64,000 nt of DNA. Origin: Edolisoma coerulescens (Eukaryota; Chordata; Aves; Passeriformes; Campephagidae). The position numbers were made by a program, and so were the translations under genes. The stretch's first letter is position 1. Every line of letters begins with the position of its first letter. Shown here in pieces: positions 13,001 to 25,999 of the stretch. The stretch is from assembly GCA_013397115.1 (NCBI GenBank), contig VWZW01005507.1, positions 4,182,113 to 4,246,112 of the forward strand, given 5' to 3'. The notes under the pieces were generated by a model. The model saw only the letters and a program-made list of their open reading frames with translations, was not told where the DNA came from and ran no database searches.

Positions 13001-16000
13001 GTTACTGGCATGAATGCCAAGCCTATTTTGGGAGAGGGAAAGCTGCACGACAAATGCACCTCCTGGCTTGCCCTGTAAGGCTCATGAACACCACGTCGTG
13101 CAACACCAGGGAGTGCCCCGAACCACGCACGGCCACTTGGGTGAAGCTGGAAAAGGAATGCACAGCTCCTCCTGCCCACAGTAGGAAACTCCGCTCATTT
13201 CATAAACTTTGAAACTGGTTTTAATTTCTGGGCCAGAGAGCTGAGTCACAGACCTTGTGGTCACTTGGATGAACCCAGAGGATAAAAGGGCAAAATACAA
13301 ATGAGCAGAAAAGTGAGTAACTGTAGCCAAGTTTAATATTGAATTAGCTAACTGAAGAAATGGAAAGTTTTGGAGGTGACAACTCTCACACTACCTGAAA
13401 ACAGCACCTGAGCTGGCAAGCATGGCACACCTGAATGTCACAGCCCAAAGGCTGAGTGTGAAAAATTCTGCTGAACAACTAAACTGTTTCTTAAGGGTTT
13501 TGCAGGAGCTTCATGCACCAAGGAACTGCACAACAAATCTTGTTAGCTAATGGTCCTAGACAGAAGAAATCCAACCCCTGAGGATTTGTGAATGAAGAAT
13601 CTTGCACAAACACGATATCTTTTTGGCTCCTACAGAGCAGGTAGAATTACCTGGTCTTCCAGCAAGACCTTCCAAAGAACCACGGAGAACAAGGACGGGT
13701 GAAAGATGAGTTCCTACAGTGGGATACCTTACTTGGTGGAGAAGGGATCAATTACCTTCTTCTCATATCAGTTGCAGAGTGAGTTAGTTCAACATGAATG
13801 GCAACCAATCTGGTTGCATATCCCTTCAAATCTGGATTCTGATTGAAAGTTGAGTTCCCAGACGATTTCTTGGTTTTAAACTGAAACAATCCTTGGCATT
13901 CTGGTTTTCATGGTACACAGACCACTTTGATAGCATCAGTTATCAGCTGCTATACTAACAGTGGTTTTCTACTATTATTATATCATACCTGCTTTACTTG
14001 AGCTTTTCTCCAGGACATTGTTCCAATCACAGATTATTCTGACCACCACCTCCTGCCTTTGCTGTTTAAATATTTCAACCTCTTGATGGAATGTGGGGCC
14101 ACTGGGATTCTTCCTACAGTGGAGTATCAGACTCTGGCTACAAACCTCACTTCTTATTTCTTCACTCTATGCCTTACTTTACCTTAAAGGAAGTAAGTTT
14201 CACTTCAATTACAGTAAAGTAGAATGAACATGAGATGGAAGCTCTGCCAAAGAGGCACTTCACAGCTTGTGGAAGAGTATGGAAAGAAGATGCCTGCACC
14301 AGCAGAGTGCACAGCCATTAGTCAGTGTAACATGCCCATGGCTGTTCTACTTTGGAGTACAGCAGCTTGCATCTTGGAGATGAAAAATAAGGAACCAGTG
14401 CCTGGTGTGTTCATTTGAAACCTTTCTCATTAGGACAAGGGGATAATGATGCATGAGTGTTTCATAGACTGCAAGACATTGATAGTCTTTTGTTGTATCT
14501 TGTCACTGACACACTGCAAGGGGACAGCCACAGGCTTTAGATAAACTCATTAATGACCTCTGGAGAGAGAAATGCTATTGTCAGAAGGTGGCCAGTCTTG
14601 GAGATGAGGGAAGGTGCTCGTGCTCACAAAGAGCCAGTGCTCACCCAAGTCAAACTGGAATGTTATTTAGTAAACCCAGACCCCTAAGGCAGCACACAAC
14701 TACTTGTGCTTCAGAGAGCAGCGAGGTTCACCCAGAGGAAAGTGATGGTGCAACAGGCAGTCAAACGCAGGGGTTGCAGAGCCCAGAAGGACCTCCTGAC
14801 ATCCCCCAGCTGACTGTGTGCACCAGGCTTTCACCCAGTGGTCATTGTGCCTGGTCCCGTGACACGCAGCTGAATCAGAGAACACCTTTCCAGAAAGGGC
14901 CTGTATCCACAGGAAGAGGACAATGACAGAGATTACTGCCAGCCCAGCTCCAGGCTGCAGCTGTTAAAAACCTGCCAGTGCCTTTCTGGGGAGATGCAAG
15001 GGAGGATTACCCACCAGACAGCGTATCTGAAAAGATATGCTGAACAGTGCCAGGAGTACCACAGCTCAGCCTTTAACCATAACCTTGGATTTGAAATACA
15101 AACCTCTCCTCACTCCTCTCTCCCTGCACCATGATTAAGCTTTCAAGCAGTGCTGCAGCAGTGCAGGATGCTAAGCCAAGTTTTGGCAGCACACAGCATT
15201 CTCAGCACCAACCGTAGAGAATTACAGGTATGGAAATGTATCAAATTAAAATAACTATGAGTAATGCTTATTCAGAAGAAAAATAAATACACCATACTGT
15301 GGGAAAATGTTTAAATATCTGAATCAAATCTTCAGCAAAATTATTTGCTTTGACATTGGTATGTGTTTTAGGCTAGCTAAATAATTCAAGTACTTTCCTT
15401 ACATTACTTCTCCTTGAAATAAGAGTTTCATGTTTATTATTCATTACTCAGGTGGGGAGCTCTGCTTGCTATAAAAGTAAGTGGAACAAGCAGTTGCAGT
15501 AAGGTGAGATCTGGGACCCAAACACGGCTCATGAGCTTTGTACTAAAAGCATTTCCCACCCAAGGAACAGGATACAACCTACAACCACTTATGTGGCAGG
15601 AGTACAACACAGTTTCTTCCTCAAACAAGAGTCAACTATTAGAATTAAGCAACCCAAGCTGAGATTCATTTTGTCTATCACCACAGGTACCAGCTGACCC
15701 CACTCAGCACAGCCCCACCCAGGTAAGGCATTTTCCCTGTCATTCCAAATGCACACTGTGATGGGAACTGCTGTAATTAAAGGCAGCAAAATGTAACACA
15801 TCCCCTTTCTGTGAGCACTTCCATGAAGTCAGTAGCATTACTATCCCCAGGAAGAGTTATGTGACCTGCTCTCTGCCCACCTGCATGAACTACTTCATTT
15901 CCCTGTTGCTGAGCTCCACACCTGATCCTGCCCTGTGCCTGAGATGTCGAGGTGTTCTGCATCTAATGCATCCCCATGGCTGGAGTGGAGAGGAGAAAGG

Positions 16001-16637
16001 GCACGCTGCACTCCGGCCCCAGCCCCATTGGAATCACAAATGGAACAGGTGATACCTTTGTCTCAGTGCAGCTGATTTAATAAACCTGTCCCAACACCTT
16101 ATGAAGTGTCGGGTTTAAAACCATCCCTGCAGCTCAGATTCCACCAGCAGAATGCTCAGCATATTTTTGAGCTGTTTTCTGTCTGTCCCACACTGCCAAG
16201 GCATTTTGCTCAGAGGTCAGAAATGTGGGCATGCTACCATAAAAGTCAGGAAATCATTTACAGAATGCATAAAAATTGCTTTGCAGGGCAGTGACTCAGA
16301 GCTGAGAGGACATGACATAATCTCTTTGCTCTATAAACAAATGTGGTTAATGTACAGCCTTTAATACGCAATAATCGAACGTTTCAAACGAGAAAAGATC
16401 AAACCCAGTTTCATTTCACTGCTGATGACAGTGGAATTCAGCAGAAGACAGCAAGTATTCAGAAAGAATGTATAGTCCCATCACTCATTATTACATGACA
16501 ACTACCTCCACCTACTACATTCCTCCTTTCCAGGACAAGTGAGATATTTTGCACACCTCCAGACAGAGGTATTTTGAAGAGGAGCTTTGTTATCCACCTT
16601 TCTTTTTTTTTTTCCCAAATCTGAGGTCAGTGCTTAC

Positions 16638-16785
16638 CAGCCAAAGCCTTGATGCGGGAGCGCTCAAACAGCCGAGCAGAACTGTTCTCATTGTCCCAGT
16701 CGTCGACATCCCAGCGGTTGTTGACGTCGCTGTACTGCTGTTGGATTTCGATGTTGTCGTAATCTGTCGCTACCGTTGTCGTCAT
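16638..16785 (-). CDS. SPTBN1: SPTBN1 first coding exon of the long isoform
   Basis: Encodes the N-terminus of beta-II spectrin, the segment before the first calponin-homology domain of the actin-binding region. The minus strand reads ATG at 16785 and gives 49 codons: it starts MTTTVATDYDNIEIQQQYSD, contains RWDVDDWDNENSSA and ends RLFERSRIKALA. As I recall the vertebrate SPTBN1 N-terminus, the match is essentially complete over all 49 residues, so gene and strand are secure. The exon stops at 16638 (GCTG) with donor GTAAGC at 16637-16632, leaving one base of the next codon (phase 1; Asp in the known protein). The start context is good, with A at -3. The related erythroid SPTB and SPTBN2 genes have different N-termini in my recollection, which favours SPTBN1. 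The alternative MELQ exon lies about 13.6 kb further along the transcript. Confidence 0.97.
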
Positions 16786-16837
16786 CCTGAGTCTTCTCCT
16801 TAGCCTCTCCTCACCATCAGATTCTTTTTAAAACCCT
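16786..16837 (-). other. SPTBN1: 5' untranslated part of the SPTBN1 MTTT exon, with acceptor
   Basis: On the minus strand a pyrimidine-rich tract ending TTTGGCAG (CAG at 16840-16838) is a good splice acceptor. It is followed by 52 bases of leader before the ATG at 16785, making the whole exon 200 bp. The presence of an acceptor means at least one non-coding exon lies upstream. The leader contains an upstream ATG at 16817 opening a five-codon frame that stops at 16800, 14 bases before and out of frame with the main ATG. Confidence 0.85.
16800..16817 (-). other. Short upstream open reading frame in the SPTBN1 leader
   Basis: Minus-strand ATG GTG AGG AGA GGC TAA, five codons plus a stop, lying entirely within the 52-base leader of the MTTT exon. 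It ends 14 bases before the main start and in another frame. If used, it would require leaky scanning or reinitiation. A translational effect is inference only. Confidence 0.5.
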
Positions 16838-17810
16838 CTGCCAAAGAAAAACACATAAAAATAATCATTTAGATGATAACGCATATATTGGAAGAAAGTC
16901 ATAAAGGTCAAGCTCAAGAGTTCTGGTTTCAAAAATCAGTGACTTTTACTTGAAGCACAAACTCAAGAACAGGTGAGATACCAACCACTCCTTCAGAGAA
17001 CAAATATTCTTTAAAAATTAGGTGCTTTACCAAAGGCAGAAGCTTTGCTGCATGCACACATCCAGAATTGTCATGTTCAGCTCCACAAAGCGGAACATGG
17101 ATGGAATGGTGCAGTAAAACACTTTCACAATTGTCATTTTCAAAAGCAGACCATTGGCTTTAGAGATCTCTAAGTGTTGGCTAAAGCATATGGAGATGTG
17201 GATAACTCAGCTAAGAAAAACCTCAAGCACAAAGACAACCTCAATACCTTTACAAAATGGTGCAAATACTGATGGGAAAAAAATGCAGATTCTTAAAAAG
17301 CCACATAAACATTTGACAAGCAAAAGCCTTTTAACATGGGTCTGAAGAAATATTTCTGTCTCCACATGCAAATACTGACTTTGTGACTGGACCTGGCAAT
17401 TTATTTATGAACTAATCCAGATAAAACCAACTAAATGATGCATCACTTTGAACTCTCCACAGGAACAACATGGCACCCACCAACACAACCCTTGGGGTGA
17501 GGTTCTCCTCTTTCAGGATGCTGTTTGCATATTTATTCAGTTTTCTGATTAGGATTTGCATGTATTTATCAGTACTAGATATAAGAGAGGCAAACACCTC
17601 TGGAGGAGGAGGAGGAAGGAGGTTATACACGGATGTGAGCCCAGTGGGAACAGCGCTCAGCATCCTCTTCACCAGACAGTGCTCAGAGAGACCCTGAGGA
17701 GCACAGGGTGCTCCTCAGAAACACACAGTTCACCTTTGCAAAACGCAGTAATTACCAGAAATGCAGTTCAATACATGGGCAAGGGGGAAGCCAGAGGGCC
17801 GCCTTTTTAC
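16838..17810 (-). other. SPTBN1: Intron between the proximal CpG island and the MTTT exon
   Basis: About 970 bases of AT-rich sequence between the candidate donor at 17810 and the acceptor at 16838. It is also part of the long intron for transcripts from the distal island. A purine repeat (GGAGGAGGAGGAAGGAGG) occurs near 17.6 kb. No other feature seen. Confidence 0.55.
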
Positions 17811-18050
17811 CTGGGTGGGGCGCGCGCTCCCCTCACGGCGCCCCGCCCGGGGCCTTTCTCGTCTTTTCTCTCTTTTAAAAAATAACTTTTTTTCTAAAAG
17901 CAGCCACACAACCGCCCTCACGAGCAGCCCAGAGCGCAGGGCGGGGCCGGAGCCGCCCCTCAGGGTGGGGCCGAGCCCGCCCTACTCACGGAGGCGAGCC
18001 CGCCCTCTCGGCGGCGCCGGGGCCGGGGCCGCCCCTCACGGCCCTCTCCG
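17811..18050 (-). other. Candidate non-coding first exon (proximal) of SPTBN1
   Basis: Minus-strand sequence in the CpG island ending in the donor CACCCAG|GTAAAA at 17811/17810. It would join the MTTT exon acceptor at 16838. The 5' boundary is arbitrary because no initiation site can be read. The alternative is that the island works only as an enhancer or on the other strand. Confidence 0.33.
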
Positions 18051-18580
18051 CCCGCCGCGCTGGCGCCACCTGCCGGCCCGGCCCCTCCCGGCAGCCGCAT
18101 GTCGCGACATGAACCCACCTCGCGGGCGACAGACGGCGTGGCTGCCGTGCCTCACCAGCGGCGTTCATTCCCCGTCCGGGCCCGGGATATCAGAGCCGGC
18201 TGGCTGTCCCCCGTCCCCACCCCACGGCAGGTCCGTCCCGCACTTCCGCGCGGACAAATCCCGGTGTTTGGCGCAGAAATGGGAACGGAGCCGCGCTGGG
18301 GCGGCTGTTACATAAGGAGCTGTTACCGAAGGCTGAGCGCGAGTGTTCAACCTTCACGAAAGGGGGGAAGGAATCGCTTTAGTCACGGGAAGCTGCCAAC
18401 AGGGCGAGGGAACGCGAGGAGATCTGGCTCTGGGGAAGGTCGAGGGGACGATGCTCCCGTGGCGCATCCCGCAGGAGCTGGGCATGGATCAGCCGCCGCG
18501 GCCGGATCCTGCCGCTAGCGACAAACAAAAGCATGGAGCAAAGACAGGGGGAAGGATTAAATCCCACTCGGAGCGCTTCT
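17811..18580 (-). promoter_or_regulatory. CpG island about 1 kb upstream of the SPTBN1 MTTT exon
   Basis: About 770 bases of very high G+C and dense CpG, including CGCGCGCTCCCC, GGCGGCGCCGGGGCC and CACTTCCGCGCGG (an ETS-type CTTCCG core). On the minus strand several GT donors follow it. The best is CACCCAG|GTAAAA, with the exon end at 17811; GTGAGT inside the island near 17990 is also possible. Splicing from 17811 to the acceptor at 16838 would remove about 970 bases. This supports a proximal promoter and non-coding first exon for the long isoform, but transcription direction cannot be proven from sequence; it might be bidirectional. Confidence 0.65.
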
Positions 18581-21500
18581 GCACAGCACTCCCCAGCTGA
18601 TCCTCACTGAACATCAGGCCTGGACAAAAACCTCCCATTGATCCCTGTACACAGGCTGAAATCAGGGTTAATTCCAATTAAATCCACGGAGCAACCAGGG
18701 TATAAACAACGAGTGGGAACAGGCTGGTCAACAGCATCATTTTCCATCTTTTCTATATTCACCAGTGCTCAAGGAAGAGAAGATGTGTCACTGGAAAAGC
18801 TGCAGCTCCTACTGGAAAAATAAAAGCAGTGACCCCAAAATCGGGATGCAGTGACATGTAATTTAATATAGATTGAACAAGCCATGGCATTTAATTTATT
18901 TCTGTGTCACTGCTGTTTAGAAACACACACAACTCGATCCAGAATAAATTCAACTCTAACTTGTGCTTTATCACTTCTCCCACCCTGAGCATCGCGCAAG
19001 CAAAATCTATCCCAGATAAAGCTAAATTGAGCATGAAATGGCCTGTTATCCCACACCTATAGGGCTGGGAAACCTGCACCCTTGTTCTGATTCTAATAAA
19101 AGCACTGCCTCGCTCCCCGACATCAGGCTCCCTTTTCTGGGATGCGGCTCCCCGCCACAGGGACAGCGGAGCGAGGAGCAGGAAAACGCTGCAGGGATAA
19201 AAATAAGCACCTTGCAGCAAAGCGAGGTGAGGAGAACACAACGGACCTCTGATTCCAGAGACAGACCCAGCTACAGAGCGTGCAGCCACCGCCTTGCCCC
19301 TGCTGGAAAACAGCTTTTCTTGAGTCCTGCTGCAGCTCTGATCCAGCACAAAGCGCTGATGCCTCCGGGAACAGGGAGGGAAGATAAACACGAGCCCCGG
19401 CAGAAACCTCCAGGCTCCTGACTGCAGGGATGGAGGTCCTGCAGCTGGGACGAGCTACAGCAGCACATCTTGTGACTACGTTCAGGGTGTCCAGGTCTGA
19501 CATCAACAACACCAGCAACTGCCCAGGGAGTAATGGGGAAAGTGGTTGGGAATTTTCCTGGAGCCCTAATGTAGCCGAGTTCACTGTTAATGACCTTGAA
19601 TGTAAACCAGCCGTGAAATCAGCCCTGCACTTGAAGGACCATGCTGAAAACCCTGTGTGTAGCACACACATACTTAGAGATTTATTTTAAGCCTCTGCAC
19701 GAAGCACCCATGAACACCCACAGAGAGATCACGATGGAGCACAGGGACAGAGGGAAGCCCATTTTCCAGCTGAACAGGAACAACCTTTGTCATTTAAACA
19801 TCCTGGCCTGCCTTTAAGCTGAAATACCCCTCTAATAAAGGAATGATGTTTTCTGCAGAGAGCCAGAGGTAACAGGAATTTCAGCTGCCAACATCCCGAG
19901 CAGCATCCTGCAAGCGAACCCACCCTTAGGATTGGATAAACACACTGGGAACAAGGCATTTCAGAAATGGCAGGTCACAGTTCCATCACCATCCACAATT
20001 CAGACTCACTCTAGGATATCATATAGGACTTAAAACCAGAGAAAGCAGGCACTGGGGTTTCTCAGTTAGTCCACGCCCTCTTAAACTCATCTGCCAGTGC
20101 TGCGTGCACCTGGCTTGGAGATGTTAGCAGGCAATTCCAGGGATAAGCAGGCACGGGAGTGAACTAATAAATAGCATGGAACTGCTCCAGGCCCTGAATC
20201 TGCAGGCCACCATGACAGGTCGAGAAAGATCGGTAAATTCCCAAACTTCTTCCTCATTGATAAAATATAACTCTGTTGTCTTCTGCCATGGGTACCATGC
20301 AAGACGACCTCATGAGGCAAAAGAGATCAAACCATTTCATTTCAAAGCATTCCTTAAAACCTATTACATAATCTGAGGGCGGGAGGTTGGCATTATCTTC
20401 AAAAAGAAGAAATGGCTTGAATCAAAAAATCAGCTACCAGGAAGAGCATTTTCTCAGACAGTTTTCAAAGGCCACATCCAGGGGTCAGACCTTTTGTATT
20501 TACTTTCATGAATAGCCCAGATTCTGCTCTGTTTGTTTCTCAGATAATAGAAAATAAACAGTTTTATTCGGCCCATCTGAAGAATGAATTCATTTTAAAA
20601 AAATTCATTGGCTGCTCTTAAATGCAATCATGTAATTCACTAAACAGGCTATGACTACAATCCCTGAAATTCTGCCATAACCACACATCTGGAATTACTT
20701 CCTAATAGTTACATTTATCTTTAAAGTAAACATTGCTTTTTCAAGAGTTACTATTCTTCCAGGAAACATGCTAAGCTGTAGTTAGATTCTTGTTACTCTT
20801 ACTAAGGATTGTCAGGAGGTTTTTATGGTGGTGTGATTGAAGAAAATATAGTTTGAACAGCAATCCCCCAGTAGTCTCATGGCTTATGTAAATAGACTGT
20901 TCCCTGGCTAACACACAGCCCAACCTATTGCAGCCTTCCTGGCATTAAAGATAAATCGTAAATACATCTTTAACTCCCACTGAATGTGCAACAGGACTGA
21001 AAAGGGGACACAGACACTCCCATCTCCAGGTCACCAGAGCACATGGATCTGGTGACAAGCACGGACACAACCACTGTGACAAAGAGAATGGTGTCCTGAT
21101 CCCACAGATCAGATATGTACCTCCAAGAAACCAAAATTACACACTGCCTCCTTTCTGGTAGCCCTCTGAAACCAAGACTGGACAAGCACAGAAAGCAATT
21201 CCATTACCCTCTTTGCAGGATACTTTCCCTCCCAGTCGATCCTTCTCCCCTACTGATGGCTCAGACCATCTCACCAGTCCAGCTCTTGACTTTAGAGCAA
21301 TGATTATTACTAAAGAGAGGGAAATTTAGATAAAATGTAACCAAACTTTGCATTTATTCCGAGCAACATTCAGCTCCCTCCTAACAGCAGCACAACAGAC
21401 ATTTAATAATTTTTAAAATGTCATTTTAAGCCAATATTTAAACCGGAAAATGGAAGTTCCTCTGTACTCTCAGGGTCCACCCACATCTTGTCATCCCAAC

Positions 21501-24500
21501 AGGGTGAGATTCTCACCCTAAGCTTCAACAGAGAGGAAAGTGGCCTGGTCAGAGGTCAATAGGGGCACCCTGGGAGAGGCTCAGGGCTGGATGCCAAATG
21601 AACGTACACATCAAACACCCCCACAGGTCAAACTCTGCAAGTATTTACAAAACACTGTGTAGAAACTCAAGAGTTGTACAGAACCCTTGGATTGAGAAAC
21701 GGAAGTCCTGAGCATAAAGCTTGGAAAGACTGGAAAATGCATGTCCCAATCCCAGCCATTTCTCAGCCTGCAGCCCAAGGAGGTGTTTCCAGCCTCTCTC
21801 CCTGCTCAGCCCCCGTGCTGCTGAACTGCAGCATATTTCCAGGGACAGGAGCTCCCCTGACCTGACAGGGCAGCGAGGGCAGCACACTCACTTATGTTCT
21901 GGCTTCTTGTTTCAGCTGCTGAACCAATCCCAAAATAATAAAGGCAGTAACTCAGCAAGGCTGTAACTCCCTTGACCTCCAATATCCCCAATCCCATCTT
22001 TCCTTCCACAAACAGAACCACACTGTTTCTGCATTTTCCAACCCAAGAGTGCTCCATGCCTTTGTCTTTGCTTCCCAAACCAACCCATTTTGTGGTGCTG
22101 ACTCCTCTGGCTGTCCATGCTCCAGGATGTGGAGCCTGACAGCCCAAAGCACCCTGAAAGGTCACAGCAAAGGGGGGACAGACTGTGCTACCAAATGCCA
22201 CAATCAGTGTGCGGGGCACTTCAGGAATGCACAAACAAGGCAAGACTGAAGCCTCTTTATTCCCAATACAGGCTGGAAAAGCATGCAAAGGTCACTAAAA
22301 TCAGGCAGCCCGTCCTTCACAAGGGAGGTCTGCTTCCCATATCTCAGATAACCCACCACTCCAAAGACCACGCAGCTAAGAGTGGATTCCAGGCTCTTAT
22401 TTTCCTTCTGAGGTCCCCAGGATATCACACTCTAGCTGGGAGATGGGCACGTAAATAAATAAACACTGAAACAACTTCAGAAAGCGTTTGTGCTGCTCCC
22501 TGAGAACAGACACAGCCTCGCTGTACTGGAGCCCCCAGTGCTGTCAGCAGGGGTGACTGGTGCACACCCAGCACCACATGCCCCACACGGGACAAGGATT
22601 CCAACAACCAAGCACAGCCAAGGGCACCAAGGGCACAGAGAAACTCAAAATAACTGAAAATAGGTTATTTAAAAACACAAATCTCTAATTTCAAACTTTT
22701 CAGTTCCAGCACAGATCATTAAAACCTTCTGGTCGGATTCTCTCTACACTTAGAGCAACAAAGTCTCATCCAGTTTCTCATCCATCGCCCAGCAGATCTG
22801 GACTCCAGCATTTTATCCTGAAGACTCCAGAATAATTTAATTGATATATGTGGTCCAAATTTGCCCTCTGTAATCTGAGGTAGCTCCATCCAGCTGAAGA
22901 TAGAGGCCAAGATGTGCCAACATTATGTGAAGAGTGTCTTAAAAACACAGAGAGGGCAGGGGAAGGCTTCATACGGATTTCATCCGGGGTCAGACACGTA
23001 ACAGGAGTTGTGGGGTGAGACTCTCCAGGCTTCTGTATTTCCCTGTGGAACATCCCAGAATAGACATTGAACCATCCTCTAAAGAAAGCCACGCCCCGCC
23101 ACCAACTATACATAAGCCATGAACAGATTAAACCAGAAAAAATCTGAGACATTTTAGGTAGGAAGTGGCTGGTTTTGGAATGAAGTTAATAAAGAGGAGT
23201 ACGAAGATGAAGCAGAACTGAACTCACCACACACAACACTTCAGGGTGGAGCGAGTACCAAATTCCTTCTGGGACTGCCCTTCCTTCTCCCCTCATCACT
23301 CGAAGAACGTAAAACACATTTTGCCAAGCTGCTGAGGGGAGGGCTTTTTCTCAGCCATCAGCAGCTCCTAGGAAGTGGCATTCCCGCATCCCTACCGAAA
23401 GGGAAAGTCTGCGGGGACCCAGCAGGGCCTGGAGTTACACACAGAGCACAAACACCCACGAGGCCTGTGAGAATAAAACTCCACTTACTGCGAGCGCTGG
23501 GCACAGCTCAGAGTGCAACCTCCTTATTTAGTTTTTAAGCAAAACACAGAGTACTCGACCTCTTTGCTCGTGTGTTTGTGGTTTTCCCTAAACAAGCACT
23601 GCTGGGCAGGGTTAGTAGTATTTAAGCAGTAGGAGCTCGGTTCAACTCCAATAAGTACATCATGAGATAGTCCACGGCTGTGAGATCCATGGATTAAATA
23701 TGGCTTCACTCCAACTCACAAACCACCTTTGTATCCAACATAGCCAAAAGAGATGTAACTCAGGACCCAAAACATCTTATGAAACGTCAGCTGGGCATTT
23801 TCTAAACCCTCCATCCTGTTTTCTGCTTCTAAGTAAGTCAGTAAAGAAACTCCCACAGATTCAAATTCCTGCACCTCTTGATCATTTGCTTTTAAAAAAC
23901 ACTTTCATCATCCTCTTAGTCTTTCCTGTGTCAGTGAAAGACAGACCCTGAAATCATTAGGATATCTGGGAATGTCCTGCCATGCAAATGGCTTAGCAGG
24001 AAAAAACCTGGGGGACCAGCTCAGTTCAGCAGTTTCTCTCCCCGCCTCCATTCTTGCACTATTTATAACTTCTATATCCCAATTATTAGATTTCCCACCC
24101 ATTTTCAGAAAGAGCTGCGTTTCTGAGTAGGGTAACCCATCCAGAAGGTGCTTTTCCAAAGCCTAGGCCAAGGGAGGATCTTCCCATGGAGGAAAATTCA
24201 TGTGCCAGTTCATGAGTTTTAATTGAATCTGCTCTTCAGACTTTGCAGACTTGTTCTGGAGCAAACGCAGCTGGTCACTTCGAAAAGTGAGGAATGAGCA
24301 GCAAACCCAGGGATTATGTTCTGGTCGGGACTGGAATAGCATCCTGAATGTTGTGAGGGCTTTACAAGACAACCAATATGTGCTGGTGCACCTGTGTGCT
24401 CTGATCTGTGGGGTCAGCAGCTGGCATGCCACTCCTTTTTCTGAGGAATACGACTGTCACCAGGCCAAGAGCCCTTCAGCTCTTACAGCCCATGCCCTTA

Positions 24501-25999
24501 TTTTACTATAAACTCCTAGAGAGCAAATTTTGACCACGGAATTGCCTGAACTTTTTGATAAATGAAAGAAAGTAATAGCAAAAATGTTCTGATGGTGGTA
24601 AATTAATAAAAAGTGATTAAAAATTTGAGTAGGATTAACAGTATGTTCTCTGTATCTACCACAAAGGATGCTCTGGGTTGTAACCCAAACGAAATCCACA
24701 AGAGGAAATGAACTGGAGCTGGAATCAAAAAGGCTCCAGGTCAGCTGAGTCCCTTCTGGAACTACGGGAAGGACTTTTCTGATGTAGGCTCTCACTCAAG
24801 ATAACCTTTACTCTGCCCCACCCCTCAGCTTTAGCACTACTCAGCTGTTTCACAGCTACCCAGGAGGAGACCTTCACAGAGACCTGCCATGGAGATGGGA
24901 CCTTGTTTCACCAAACCACCTTGTAAAGTTGTTAGAAGCCTCTGCATTTCACCCTTCACCATCCTGATCATGGAGCAAGGCAAAGATCCACTTTCCAAAC
25001 ACCTCTAAGTACTTGTGGATGGACTGGTGGAGGACACCAGGGACAACTTGTCTGGCAGGAAGGAAAACTGATGTATTTCACTCCTTATTAACACATTTCC
25101 AAAGAAACTACCCAAAAAATTCCTTCCACAGTCACTGAGCATTTAAAGGACAATATTTAGTATCACCCTGTTCAAGAAGCTATCTGTGGGTTGACCACCA
25201 AAAAAAAGTGAAAATACAGGACAACTGTCTACAGTGGTATTTACCTTTTTCTTCAGGAACAAAACAAAAAGGTCTTTTTTAGTATTTTTCAAGCGCTCAT
25301 GCAGAGCAGAGTTCCAATAAAAACCAGGTGCCCTTGGAAAGGAGTTTCCAATTTTCTGGTCTCCGCTCTCTCATGACCCAGCTTACAAGAAACAGAGCTC
25401 TGAGCTTTGGGAACCCGCTGTGTGTCAGGGAAGGACTGAAAGCGGAGACGCTCCCGCTGCCTCCGGCCTGCCAGACAGTTGGCTCTCCTTTGGATGAGGG
25501 CACCGCTGTAGGTGCAGGAAAAGCTTCACATCTTGACCCTGGCCATGACCCTCACTTGGCAGGAAGTCCCAGGCAACCTGAATGCCCTCGGTGACATCAC
25601 TGTTTACTTGGACAGCAAACTGGCAGTGCCAGGTGGCACCCGGCTGAGGGGCATCATGGAATCAGCACCTCAGTTTGCAACCTACAAGGAAGCTCTCCTC
25701 AGGAAAAAACGGATAACTCACACAGCACTGAGTCATTCAAGAAATGCTGCAATTGCCTCTGTGTGATCACATAATTTATCAATATCGGTTTACATCTGTT
25801 GTATTAATTCAAATGAAAAGAGCCACAGCCAAGTTTCTGGGAGTGGGAGAGGGACCGGAGGTGCTGTGCCATGGGTCTGGGACTGAAGTTTCTGCCCCAC
25901 TTTCCACCCCTACCCAGAGGGTCTTGCACAGAAGCGATGGCCCTGGATTACATTTAGAAGGAGAACACCTCCAAGCCTGCCCTTGCTCCAGAGCTGACT

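Larger units (their letters stand above)
3921..16637 (-). other. SPTBN1: SPTBN1 intron between the two alternative first coding exons
   Basis: About 12.7 kb of mostly AT-rich non-coding sequence starting at the donor of the MTTT exon. It holds a CAG repeat (4.15 kb), an A/AT run with palindrome (10.05 kb) and no recognisable transposon. AT-rich patches near 6.74-6.80 and 7.08-7.20 kb look like possible conserved non-coding elements, but this needs alignment. Open frames of up to about 150 codons (5.05-5.51 and 10.95-11.40 kb) are judged spurious. Confidence 0.75.

Noticed and set aside
16549..16803. 84-codon plus-strand frame ending VVDIPAVVDVAVLLLDF
   Set aside because: Antisense shadow of the SPTBN1 MTTT exon, which is strongly supported on the minus strand.
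17761..18518. Open frames of 184 and 139 codons on the plus strand in the CpG island
   Set aside because: Arg/Pro/Gly-rich translations of CpG-island sequence; the island is better explained as a promoter or leader of SPTBN1.
19123..19671. 182-codon minus-strand frame and overlapping 166-codon frame
   Set aside because: No domain or conserved motif and two overlapping frames of equal quality; typical chance frames in GC-moderate intron.
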